From the NCBI GenBank assembly GCA_027488195.1, contig JAIYCD010000034.1, positions 1 through 37,160 on the forward strand: a stretch of DNA of 37,160 bases, read 5' to 3'. How positions within the stretch are numbered: position 1 is the first letter of the stretch; each line of letters begins with the position of its first letter. This document shows, one piece after another, positions 1 through 7,414 of the stretch. The notes under the pieces were generated by a model. That model was not told where the DNA came from, searched no databases, and saw only the letters and a list, made by a program, of their open reading frames with translations. A program made the translations under genes and the position numbers. Source of the DNA: Acetobacteraceae bacterium (GTDB lineage Bacteria; Pseudomonadota; Alphaproteobacteria; Acetobacterales; Acetobacteraceae).

Positions 1-699
1 CTGGCCGATGCGGTGAACAGCGTCATCACCGTCATGCAGCTCGGCATTCCCGTGGCGCGGATCGAGCTGCTGGACGAAGTCCAGATGGCCGCCTGCATCG
101 CCTATTCCAAGCTGGAGGGCTATGCGCCGGTCCCCACTCTCTTCCTGGAATTCCACGGCACCGAGGCGGGTGTGACCGAGCAGGCCGAGGCGGTGGAGGC
201 CATCACCGCCGATCACAACGGCTCCGGCTTCGCCTGGGCGCGCGAGGCCGAGACGCGCAACAAGCTCTGGAAGGCGCGGCATGACGCCTATTGGGCCGGC
301 ATCGCCTATCGCCCCGGCAAGCGCGGCATCACCACCGATGTCTGCGTGCCCATCTCGCGCCTGGCGGAAGCGCTGCTGGGTGCGAAGGCCGATATCGAGG
401 CGAGCGGCTTCGAGGCGCCCATCGTCGGCCATGTCGGCGACGGCAATTTCCACACCATCATCCTCGTCGAGGAAGGCAATGCCGAGGAGATGGAGCGCGC
501 CTGGGCACTGGACCGCAAGATCGTGCAACGCGCGCTGGACCTCGGCGGCACCTGCTCGGGCGAGCATGGCATCGGCCTCGGCAAGCGCGAATTCCTGGAG
601 ACGGAGCACGGCATGGAGGCCATCGCCGTGATGCGCAGCCTGAAGGCGACGATGGATCCGAAGGGCATCCTCAATCCGGGCAAGATGTTCCGCAATTGA
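1..699 (+). CDS. FAD-linked oxidase, GlcD/D-lactate dehydrogenase type (C-terminal part)
   Basis: The open frame enters from the left edge, so only the last 232 residues are seen. This is the FAD-linked oxidase C-terminal half found in glycolate oxidase GlcD and cytochrome-type D-lactate dehydrogenases, which oxidise 2-hydroxy acids and pass electrons to the respiratory chain. Visible family motifs are VGHVGDGNFH (metal/substrate histidines), CSGEHGIGLGKREF and the terminal DPKGILNPGKMF, which marks a complete C-terminus. The substrate (glycolate, D-lactate or another 2-hydroxy acid) cannot be decided because the FAD-binding half lies outside the window. Its TGA overlaps the TTG start of the following transporter gene, suggesting co-translation. 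Confidence 0.9.
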   Translation: MADAVNSVITVMQLGIPVARIELLDEVQMAACIAYSKLEGYAPVPTLFLEFHGTEAGVTEQAEAVEAITADHNGSGFAWAREAETRNKLWKARHDAYWAGIAYRPGKRGITTDVCVPISRLAEALLGAKADIEASGFEAPIVGHVGDGNFHTIILVEEGNAEEMERAWALDRKIVQRALDLGGTCSGEHGIGLGKREFLETEHGMEAIAVMRSLKATMDPKGILNPGKMFRN

Positions 700-1871
700 A
701 CCCGATCGCCGTTCCGCTGCTGGCCCTCACGCTGGGCCATGTGTTTTCCAACGCCGTCCGCACCCTGCCGGCCGTCGCGACCGATGTGCTCACACGGGAC
801 CTCGCGATCAGCGCCGAGACGCTGGCCGCCATCACCAGCGCCTTCCCGGCGGCCTTCGCGGCGGCCATGATCCCGGTGGGCGTGGGGCTGGATCGCTATG
901 GCGTGAAGCCGGTGGCGCTGACGCTGATGGCCATCGCGGTGCTTGGCTCGGCCATGGCGGCGCTGGCCCCATCGGCGGCGACGCTGCTGCTGGCGCAGAT
1001 CGTGCTGGGCATCGCCTGCTCGGGGATGATGATGTGCCCGATGACCTATGCCGCGCGCGGCGTGCCGCAGGCGCAGTTCGGCCTCTGGGCGGGGCTCGTC
1101 CAGGGCTTCGGCAATTCGGGGATGATCCTCTCCGCCTCGCCGCTCGCCTGGCTGGTCGAGGTCTCGGGCTGGCGTGCGGGCTTCTGGGCCTGTGGCGCGC
1201 TGGCGCTCGGCGCCATGCTCGCGATCCTGCTGACGGTCCGGCACGAAAAACCGGAGGAGGCAGCGCGTTCCAGCATCTGGCAAAATGCGCGGGAAGTGAT
1301 GGGCTTCGCCCTCTCGCCCCGGCTGCGGGGGCTGATGGCGCTGGCCTTCGTTTCCTTCGGTGCGGTGCTGGGCGTTCGCGGGCTCTGGGGCGGGCCCTGG
1401 CTGATGGACATCAAGGGCATGGGGCGCATCGAAGCCGGGCATGTGCTGCTGCTCTGCACCTTCACCCTGGTGGCCGGCCCGGCGGTGGCGGGCTGGCTGG
1501 TCAGCCGCTTCGGCCATTTGCGGCAGATGCTGCTGGGCGGGCACCTCGCGGCGGCTGGCTTCATCGTGGCCCTGGTGCTGGGCGGCCCGCTGGGCTTTCC
1601 CCCCTGGGCGGATGCGCTGCTGCTGCTGCTCTTCGGGGCCAGCATCACCTTCCAGATCCTGTGCTTCGCCCTGCTGCGCAGCCTGGTCCGGCCGGAGGAG
1701 GCGGGGCGCGCGCTCTCGGCCCAGAACATCTTCTTTTTCGGAGGGGCCGCAGTGCTGCAGGGGCTGAGCGGGGCGGCCGCGGCGCTGGGCGGGGTGGCGG
1801 CCGCGCTGCTGACCTTCGCGGCCGCGCTGGTGATGGGCTGCGCGCTTTTCATCCGCTGGCAGAAGGCCTGA
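696..1871 (+). CDS. MFS transporter
   Basis: A 391-residue major facilitator superfamily permease of usual length with about 12 hydrophobic segments. The N-terminal half carries the loop 2-3 motif GVGLDRYGVKP (MFS motif A, G-x3-D-R-x-G-x-(K/R)), and the second half has a related loop, WLVSRFGHLRQ. The open frame runs further upstream, but that part is a shadow of the oxidase gene. The protein is placed at TTG 696, which overlaps the upstream TGA (TTGA) and starts directly before the first transmembrane helix. Overlap with a 2-hydroxy-acid oxidase gene suggests uptake or export of a small organic acid, but this is inference and no substrate motif was recognised. Confidence 0.85.
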   Translation: MNPIAVPLLALTLGHVFSNAVRTLPAVATDVLTRDLAISAETLAAITSAFPAAFAAAMIPVGVGLDRYGVKPVALTLMAIAVLGSAMAALAPSAATLLLAQIVLGIACSGMMMCPMTYAARGVPQAQFGLWAGLVQGFGNSGMILSASPLAWLVEVSGWRAGFWACGALALGAMLAILLTVRHEKPEEAARSSIWQNAREVMGFALSPRLRGLMALAFVSFGAVLGVRGLWGGPWLMDIKGMGRIEAGHVLLLCTFTLVAGPAVAGWLVSRFGHLRQMLLGGHLAAAGFIVALVLGGPLGFPPWADALLLLLFGASITFQILCFALLRSLVRPEEAGRALSAQNIFFFGGAAVLQGLSGAAAALGGVAAALLTFAAALVMGCALFIRWQKA

Positions 1872-1893
1872 AGCGGCGCGTCCTTTCCAGGCT

Positions 1894-3156
1894 TCAGGCG
1901 GCGCGCGCCAGCTCCGTCAGCCCTTGCAGAAGCTTGGTGGGGCTGGGCGTGGCGAAGCGCTGGGCGGCGGCGCACGCCGCCGCATGACGCGGCCCGGCCG
2001 CCGCGAAATCCGCCAGGGCGGCGGCCCAGCCGCACACGTCCCGCGGGTCGAGCAGCTCCGCGAAGCCCGTGACATATTCCCGGTGCGCCGGAATGTCGGA
2101 CGCGATGACCGGCACGCCCGAGGCCAGCGCCTCATGCACCGGATAGTCGAAGCCTTCCTCCAGCGAGGGAGCCAGCACCGCCATGGCGCCGCGCAGGAGG
2201 CGCGCCATGGCGTGGTCGCTCAGTCCTTCGGCACGCAGCAGCTGCACGCCGGCCGGCATCGCCCCCAGCATGGCCAGCACCTCCGCCCCATCAAGGCCGG
2301 ACGCGCCCGCCAGGATGATGTCGAAGTCGCGCGGCCCGCCCATGATGCGCGCGGCCTCGGCCAGCAGCGCGAGATTCTTGCGCGCGGTGATGAGGCCCGG
2401 AACCAGGAAGTAGCGTCGGCCCGCGTGGGGACGCGGCGCGCGCTCGGCGAAGAGTTCCGCCACCGGCGGCGCGATGACGTCGATGTGCGCGAAGCGCAGC
2501 CCGTGCATGGCCGCCGTCTCCAGGATGCGCGCGCGGGAGGCGGCGGAGTTGGTGACGATGCGCACCGGGCGCTCGCCCAGGTGGCGGAGCATGCGGCGGA
2601 AGCGCTGGTCGCTGCCGGGTGCCGCGAAGTTGGGGCGGCGCAGCGGGATGTCGTCATGCAGGTAACAGAGCAGCCGCGCCGTGCGGGACAGCGCGGCGAA
2701 GAGCTTCGCATCGTGCAGGTTGCGGTGCGAGAGGTTCAGATAGGCGCGGCCCTGCAAGGCCTCGGGCTCTTCCGGCCGCAGGGCGCCGCGGCGATAGAGC
2801 AGCCCGGCCAGCAGGGTGCGGCCGAGATCCACGAGTGGCACCTGCCGGTCGGCGAGGCGCGCGCGGGCGGGCGGGAAGGCCACGGCATCGCCTTGCAGAT
2901 AGGCCGCGACGCGCCGGCACGCGGCATCGCCCGGATGGCCCGACCAGCGGGCGGCCGCGCCCTCGACCAGGCGGCGCGCCATGGTGGGCTTGAGGCCACG
3001 GACCACGCCGCCATCGGTGAAGACGAAATGCGCCGAGGGCTCCTCGCGCAGCAGGTGCTGCGCCATGGCCAGCTCCAGCCGGTCGATGCCGCCTGGCGCC
3101 GAGCGCACGGCACGCCACAGCAGGCGCGAGACGTCGAGGGCGATGGCGATGGTCAC
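1894..3156 (-). CDS. Glycosyltransferase, GT4/GT-B family
   Basis: A 420-residue GT-B fold glycosyltransferase. The C-terminal domain carries the GT4 signature EEGFDYPVHEALASG (E-x7-E near residues 331-340), followed by GVPVIASDIPAHREYV, the nucleotide-sugar binding region. No signal peptide or transmembrane segment is evident, so it is probably cytosolic or membrane-peripheral. The GTG start at 3156 overlaps the TGA of the upstream short Rieske-like gene by 4 nt (GTGA), making it the last gene of a minus-strand operon that begins with an SDR at 7153. In that setting it may transfer a sugar onto the lipid or amino-alcohol made by the divergent PKS locus. Sugar donor and acceptor are unknown. 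Confidence 0.85.
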   Translation of the reverse strand: MTIAIALDVSRLLWRAVRSAPGGIDRLELAMAQHLLREEPSAHFVFTDGGVVRGLKPTMARRLVEGAAARWSGHPGDAACRRVAAYLQGDAVAFPPARARLADRQVPLVDLGRTLLAGLLYRRGALRPEEPEALQGRAYLNLSHRNLHDAKLFAALSRTARLLCYLHDDIPLRRPNFAAPGSDQRFRRMLRHLGERPVRIVTNSAASRARILETAAMHGLRFAHIDVIAPPVAELFAERAPRPHAGRRYFLVPGLITARKNLALLAEAARIMGGPRDFDIILAGASGLDGAEVLAMLGAMPAGVQLLRAEGLSDHAMARLLRGAMAVLAPSLEEGFDYPVHEALASGVPVIASDIPAHREYVTGFAELLDPRDVCGWAAALADFAAAGPRHAAACAAAQRFATPSPTKLLQGLTELARAA

Positions 3157-3389
3157 GCGGGCTCGTCCGGCCCATTGCCGCGCCCGGCCTGGCGCGGCCG
3201 GACGGAGCGGTGTGCGCAGCGCTGGATGAGGACCGGGCGGCCGCCCAGCGTGGTCCGGAGGCAGTCATCCTCCCGCGGCAGTTCCGAGGTGACACCCACC
3301 AGCGCCCACACCGCGCCAAGCCGCGCCCGCCCGGCCGCGAAACCCTGCGGATCATGCAGCGCAGCTAGGTTGAGGTCAGGCTCCGCCAT
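3153..3389 (-). CDS. Short Rieske-oxygenase-like fragment, probably truncated
   Basis: Only 78 residues. The middle (VWALVGVTSELP, then a TTLGGRPVLIQR stretch) resembles the beginning of the Rieske [2Fe-2S] domain of ring-hydroxylating oxygenase alpha subunits. It then jumps to CAHR and ends. A working Rieske site needs C-x-H and a second C-x2-H about 17-20 residues later. Here only the first pair is present, and the segment that normally separates the VLIQR strand from the first Cys is missing. No continuation in another frame was found, so cluster binding is unlikely. It is held in the operon: its ATG lies inside the end of the upstream GNAT-like gene (14-nt overlap) and its stop overlaps the glycosyltransferase start. 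It could be a remnant kept for translational coupling or a small new protein. Confidence 0.5.
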   Translation of the reverse strand: MAEPDLNLAALHDPQGFAAGRARLGAVWALVGVTSELPREDDCLRTTLGGRPVLIQRCAHRSVRPRQAGRGNGPDEPA

Positions 3390-4011
3390 GGCGCGTCTCC
3401 GGTGAGAGCGTGATGGTCAGGCGTTCGTAATCCCCCGCCGTCGCCATCAGGAGCCGCGTGAGCGAGACGGGTCGCGCCACCACCGGCACCGCGCCCGCGC
3501 GCCGCACCAGCGCGCGGATCGCCGGGCGGCGGATCTCCATGTCGAGGCTGGCATAGCCGAGGCGCGTCGCCGCCTCCACCGCCGCGGCCATCAGCGCGCC
3601 GCCCACATCGCGCCCCCGCTTGTGGCCGCGCCAGGGCTTCAGCACGTCGAGCCCGTAGATGTAGGCGCCGCCCGGGCGCGGCCGGGTGCGCGCCTCGATC
3701 CAGGAGAACACCGCCCAGGCGTGCAGCCCGCGCCGCCAGCCCTGGCAGCGGATGAAGTCGCCCGGGCCGGGCGCGAAGGGCCCGCGCCCCGCATGTTTCA
3801 GGCTCAGATACCCCGCCAGCTCACCCCCCACCGTGGCCACCAGGAAGCGGTCCGCGCGCATGCCGGGCCGGAACAGCGCGTGGCGCCCGGCGGCATCGCC
3901 CAGCAGCGCCGCAAGGCCGGCGCGGCCGGTGGCGGCGAGGTCCAGCACCTGGTCGGCCAGCGGCCCGGGCGTCAGCGGGCCGACGACCACGCGGGCCTCA
4001 GAAACTGTCAT
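3376..4011 (-). CDS. GNAT-like acyltransferase
   Basis: A 211-residue protein with the pattern of the GNAT acyl-CoA N-acyltransferase fold. A strand RFLVATVGGELAGYLSLKH is followed by YIYGLDVLKPWRGHKRGRDVGGALMAAAVEAA, where the R-G-x-x-x-G-x-x-L pattern fits the pyrophosphate-binding loop of motif A, then YASLDMEIRRPAIRALVRRAGAVPV as motif B. GNAT proteins move acyl groups from acyl-CoA or acyl-ACP to amines. In this operon an amino lipid or amino alcohol is a natural candidate substrate, which is inference. The ATG at 4011 lies 14 nt inside the end of the upstream acyltransferase gene, and its own end overlaps the next gene by 14 nt. No close named homologue is recognised. Confidence 0.7.
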   Translation of the reverse strand: MTVSEARVVVGPLTPGPLADQVLDLAATGRAGLAALLGDAAGRHALFRPGMRADRFLVATVGGELAGYLSLKHAGRGPFAPGPGDFIRCQGWRRGLHAWAVFSWIEARTRPRPGGAYIYGLDVLKPWRGHKRGRDVGGALMAAAVEAATRLGYASLDMEIRRPAIRALVRRAGAVPVVARPVSLTRLLMATAGDYERLTITLSPETRHGGA

Positions 4012-4903
4012 CGAGCCAGAACCATTGCTCCAGATGCTCCAGGATCACCGGCTCGATCACGCCGTTCAGGAAGCTCACATCGTCGAGCAGGCCGGTGGAG
4101 TCCTTCGGCAATTCGATCACGTCGCTGAAATTGACCCGGAAATGGGCCTCCGGCAGGCGGGTGACGTGGCAGAGCACGATCGTCGCATTGGCCCGCCGCG
4201 CGAGCTTGGCGGCGATGGCGAGGTTGCCCTCCGCATGGGGCGGGCGGCCGAAGAGGGGCGCCATCAGCTGGCCGCCGCGCGCCTCATCCACGAAGATGGC
4301 GAGCAGCCCGCCCTCCTTCACCTCCTTGTAGGCGGCGCGCACGCCGCCGTGGTCCATGCTGAGATAGCGCAGGCCGTTGCGGCGGCGCAGGTCGTTGATG
4401 ACCCAGGTCTGGCCGCGCGTCTCCCACGCGATGGGCGCGCAGGCGGCACTCATGCCGACGGCCTTCAGCCCCTCGAGCATCACCTCCCAATTCCCGGTAT
4501 GCAGGCACAGCGCCACGATCCCGCCGCGCTTGCGGATTGCCCTGGCGCGCTCGGGATTGGGCAGCTCGATCCGCCCGGCGGCCATGTAGCGGCCGATGCT
4601 CGGCGTCTCCCCGATGTAGCGGGCGATATTGTCGAGGAAGGCATCCACCCAGGCCTCGATCTCAGCCTCGGTCGCGGAGGGGCGGTGGCGCTTCAGATTG
4701 GCCCGCGCCCGCTCCACCACCCAGGGCCGCTCGCGCCGGATATAGGCGATGATGCCGGAGGTGCCGAGGCGCGAGCCAAGGTCGATCGGCATGTGCCGGA
4801 ACACCAGGTATTGCGCGATCTCCCAGGCATCGAGCAGCCAGTTGCGCAGCGTGGGCGCCCGGCGGTCGGGCAGGGTGGCGGCGGGGTCGGCCTCCTCCCT
4901 CAT
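3998..4903 (-). CDS. LpxL/HtrB-like lysophospholipid acyltransferase family protein
   Basis: A 301-residue member of the LPLAT superfamily, lipid A late-acyltransferase branch (about 300 residues is usual). The catalytic H-x4-(D/E) motif is present as CLHTGNWE (H135, E140), and the typical ending EHLEQWFWLDDSF matches the PEQWFW terminus of LpxL-like enzymes. These proteins transfer an acyl chain from acyl-ACP or acyl-CoA to a hydroxyl or amine at the inner membrane. It may be a spare lipid A acyltransferase. Its place in a P450/SDR/glycosyltransferase operon opposite a PKS argues instead that it acylates the locus product, for example N- or O-acylation of a sphingoid-like base. The ATG start overlaps the P450 stop (ATGA). 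Confidence 0.85.
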   Translation of the reverse strand: MREEADPAATLPDRRAPTLRNWLLDAWEIAQYLVFRHMPIDLGSRLGTSGIIAYIRRERPWVVERARANLKRHRPSATEAEIEAWVDAFLDNIARYIGETPSIGRYMAAGRIELPNPERARAIRKRGGIVALCLHTGNWEVMLEGLKAVGMSAACAPIAWETRGQTWVINDLRRRNGLRYLSMDHGGVRAAYKEVKEGGLLAIFVDEARGGQLMAPLFGRPPHAEGNLAIAAKLARRANATIVLCHVTRLPEAHFRVNFSDVIELPKDSTGLLDDVSFLNGVIEPVILEHLEQWFWLDDSF

Positions 4904-6294
4904 GCCCGCCGCTCCAGACGGGCCAGGATGGGCGCGCGGGGGCGCAGCGAGAGGCGGCAGACCGGATCGGCGCGGAAACCCTCGGCCAGTCGGAGCCGGA
5001 AGGCGCGGGCCACCGCGGCGAGGCAGAGGATCGCCTCGGTCAGTCCGAAATTCAGCCCGGCGCAGATGCGCGGCCCGGCCGAGAAGGGAATGTAGCTATA
5101 GGGCACTGGCGCACCTTCGAGAAAACGCTCCGGACGAAAATGCATGGGCTTGTCCCACAAATCGGGCGAGCGGTGCAGGATCCAGGGCACCACCAGCACG
5201 AGAGCATCCTTCTCCACCGCGATGCCTCCGACCTGCGTCGCCTCACGCGCCTGGCGGGGCAGGATGGGCACGGGCGGGTAGAGGCGCAGCGCTTCCTCGA
5301 TCACCGCGCGGGCATATGGTAGTCGGGCCATGTCCTCGGCTGTGGGCTCGCGGTCACCCAGGACGCTGTCCAGCTCGGCATGGAGCCGCGCCTCCGCCCA
5401 GGGCGCCTTGGCCAGGAGATAGAAGGCCCAGGTCAGCGTCGCCGCCGTGGTCTCGTGCCCGGCCATGAAGATGGTCGCGGCCTCGTTGCGGAGCGCCTGC
5501 ATGTCGAGGCCGAGCTCGGGGCTGCGCTGCATGCGCCGCACCAGCATATCCACCATCGAGCCATGCTCGCCCCGGCCGGCGACATGCTCGGTGATCACAT
5601 GCTCCACCACGCGATGCACCTCGGCGATGGCCTCGCGCATGGCCCGGCCGCGGCCCACCGGCCAGCCCTCGGCCGCGCCCAGGAAGAAGGGCAGGTTGAA
5701 GCTGTCGATCCCGGCCTGGTAGCGGGCGAAGCCCTGGACGATACCGGCCAGCGCGCCCTCCCCCAGCCGCGTGCCGAAGATGGAGCGCGCGATGATCTGC
5801 GCCGTCAGCTCGGCCATCGCCGGCAGCAGGCTGATGTCCTGGCCATCGCGCCAGCCGGCCAGCATCTCGGCTGCGGCGCCGGTCATCATGGGGGCGTAGA
5901 AGGGCACTTGCGTCTTGTGCGCGATGTCGGCCACCAGGGGCCGCCGCCGGCGCCAGGTTTCGCCATCCGAGATGAAGAGCCCGTCGCCCAGCAGGGGCGT
6001 GAGGGCGCGGCGCATCATGGCGCCCTTGCGCTCGAACCGCTCGGCGCCGGTGACGAAGACCGCCTTGATGGAGGCCGGGTCGTTGAAGACGCAGACCTGG
6101 CGGCGCAGCAGCGGGTAGGCGAAGTCCCGCGCCGCGTAGCTCTCCCGCGTCCAGAGGCCGAGCAGGCTGTGCCGCGCCATGAGAGCCAGGCGCAATCCCC
6201 CCGGCGGCTCCGCAAGGGGCTGCGGATGCGCGGGGATGAGCCAGTCCGGCCCCGCCTCCTCGATGATCGGCGGCTGGAGGGAGAGGCGCTTCAC
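4900..6294 (-). CDS. Cytochrome P450
   Basis: A soluble-type bacterial P450 of about 464 residues. The I-helix oxygen-activation motif AGHETT is near residue 277, the K-helix ExxR motif lies in EEALRLYPP near 331, and the haem-binding loop FSAGPRICAG carries the thiolate Cys at about 411. The frame stays open to 6411, but those extra residues are a shadow of the SDR gene. GTG at 6294 lies one base after the SDR stop (6298-6296) and begins VKRLSLQPPIIEEAG, a credible N-terminus. The enzyme needs ferredoxin and reductase partners that are not encoded in the window. By position it probably hydroxylates the polyketide or amino-alcohol chain made by the divergent genes, as P450s do in fumonisin biosynthesis. 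The site of oxidation is unknown. Confidence 0.92.
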   Translation of the reverse strand: MKRLSLQPPIIEEAGPDWLIPAHPQPLAEPPGGLRLALMARHSLLGLWTRESYAARDFAYPLLRRQVCVFNDPASIKAVFVTGAERFERKGAMMRRALTPLLGDGLFISDGETWRRRRPLVADIAHKTQVPFYAPMMTGAAAEMLAGWRDGQDISLLPAMAELTAQIIARSIFGTRLGEGALAGIVQGFARYQAGIDSFNLPFFLGAAEGWPVGRGRAMREAIAEVHRVVEHVITEHVAGRGEHGSMVDMLVRRMQRSPELGLDMQALRNEAATIFMAGHETTAATLTWAFYLLAKAPWAEARLHAELDSVLGDREPTAEDMARLPYARAVIEEALRLYPPVPILPRQAREATQVGGIAVEKDALVLVVPWILHRSPDLWDKPMHFRPERFLEGAPVPYSYIPFSAGPRICAGLNFGLTEAILCLAAVARAFRLRLAEGFRADPVCRLSLRPRAPILARLERRA

Positions 6295-6295
6295 G

Positions 6296-7153
6296 TCAGC
6301 GGGAATCCTCGGGGTGCCGGCGCAGCAGCCTCCGCTGCGCCGCCTCCAGATAGCGCGCCCAGGGCCGCCCGGCCCAGAGCAGCAGGCTGGCACCGAAGCC
6401 CGGTGCCACATGCCTGGCGCCCCGATCGGCAGCGGCCAGGATGCGCCCGGCGACGAAACCGGGGGTGAGCGGCCGGCTGCCCGCCGCGAAGCGGGCCGTG
6501 AAGGCCGGGCGCCGGGCGCTCTCCTCGGCCAGTTGCGGCGTATCCGTGTCGGGCGGGAAGGCGGTCAAGACCCGCACGCCATGCGCGCCCAGCTCGAGCG
6601 AGAGGATGTCCCCCAAGCCCCGGAGCGCCCATTTCGAGGGCGCATAGGCCGCATAGCCCGCGAAGCCGCCCAGCGCCGCGGCCGAGGAGACGAGGATGAC
6701 CTGGCCACGCCCGGCCCGCGCCATGGAGGGCGCCAGGGCGTGCACCACATGCAGGCTGCCCAGGTAGTTGGTGCGCCACTGGGCCTCATGCTCGGCGAGC
6801 GGCTGGTCGAGGAAGCGGCCGGGAAGGGCGATCCCGGCGCTGGCCACCACCCAGCCGGGCGGGCCCAGGCGGCCCAGCAGCGCCGTCATGGCGGCCGCGA
6901 CGGCGTCGGCATCCCCCACATCCAGCGCCAGGGTCTCGGTGCCGCCTCCCAGCCGCAAGGCCGCGGCGGCGAGCCGCCCGGGATCCCGGGCCAGCAGGAC
7001 GACATGGCACCCGCGGCCCAGCAAACCCGCGGCCAGCGCCTCGCCCATGCCGCTGGACCCGCCGGTGACCAGGGCCCAGACGCGCCCCGGCGCGGTGGCA
7101 GGGACCGACTTTTTCGCTTGTTCATGCGAGCCGGGATGCGCCTCGGTCACCAT
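6296..7153 (-). CDS. Short-chain dehydrogenase/reductase, 3-ketodihydrosphingosine-reductase-like
   Basis: A classical SDR of 285 residues. The nucleotide-binding glycine motif TGGSSGMG is at 30-37, the catalytic serine lies in VSSAAA (about 156-157), and Y-x3-K appears as YAPSK (Y170, K174). Classical SDRs of this length include 3-ketodihydrosphingosine reductase (KDSR) and fungal Fum13, which reduce the 3-keto group left by an alpha-oxoamine synthase. That is the reaction expected here, though general SDR similarity does not prove it. An in-frame ATG exists at 7180, but the ATG at 7153 has an AGGAG Shine-Dalgarno five bases upstream and is preferred. It is the first gene of the minus-strand tailoring operon and is divergent from the PKS gene. 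Confidence 0.85.
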   Translation of the reverse strand: MVTEAHPGSHEQAKKSVPATAPGRVWALVTGGSSGMGEALAAGLLGRGCHVVLLARDPGRLAAAALRLGGGTETLALDVGDADAVAAAMTALLGRLGPPGWVVASAGIALPGRFLDQPLAEHEAQWRTNYLGSLHVVHALAPSMARAGRGQVILVSSAAALGGFAGYAAYAPSKWALRGLGDILSLELGAHGVRVLTAFPPDTDTPQLAEESARRPAFTARFAAGSRPLTPGFVAGRILAAADRGARHVAPGFGASLLLWAGRPWARYLEAAQRRLLRRHPEDSR

Positions 7154-7414
7154 GCAGGCTCCTGGGCCGAGAGGTCCCATCGACGGGAGCGGAAATCATC
7201 AAAACTTGAAACAAACCGAAGAAATAGCGTATCCGAAAGCGTCGGGAACGCAAAGCGTTGTGCTCCCATCATTCCGGTCGGGCAGTCTGTGAGAAAGCGG
7301 TCGATCGCAACAGGGCCGTCCGGAAAACGCCATGCCAGGCTGCGCGGGAAGGCCTGGCCCGCCGCGGACCGGGCGTGACCTGGCGGCCCTGCCCCGCTGC
7401 TTCAGACCCGGCGC
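7154..7414. promoter_or_regulatory. Divergent intergenic region between tailoring operon and PKS operon
   Basis: About 260 bp separate the SDR start from the longest PKS frame. The part around 7196-7240 is clearly more A/T-rich than the surroundings. Rightward, TTGAAA (7206-7211) and TATCCG (7230-7235) are 18 bp apart and form a weak sigma-70-like pair. No clear operator palindrome was found. Both arms of the locus must be driven from here, so it is the logical control point. The promoter assignment itself is tentative. Confidence 0.35.
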
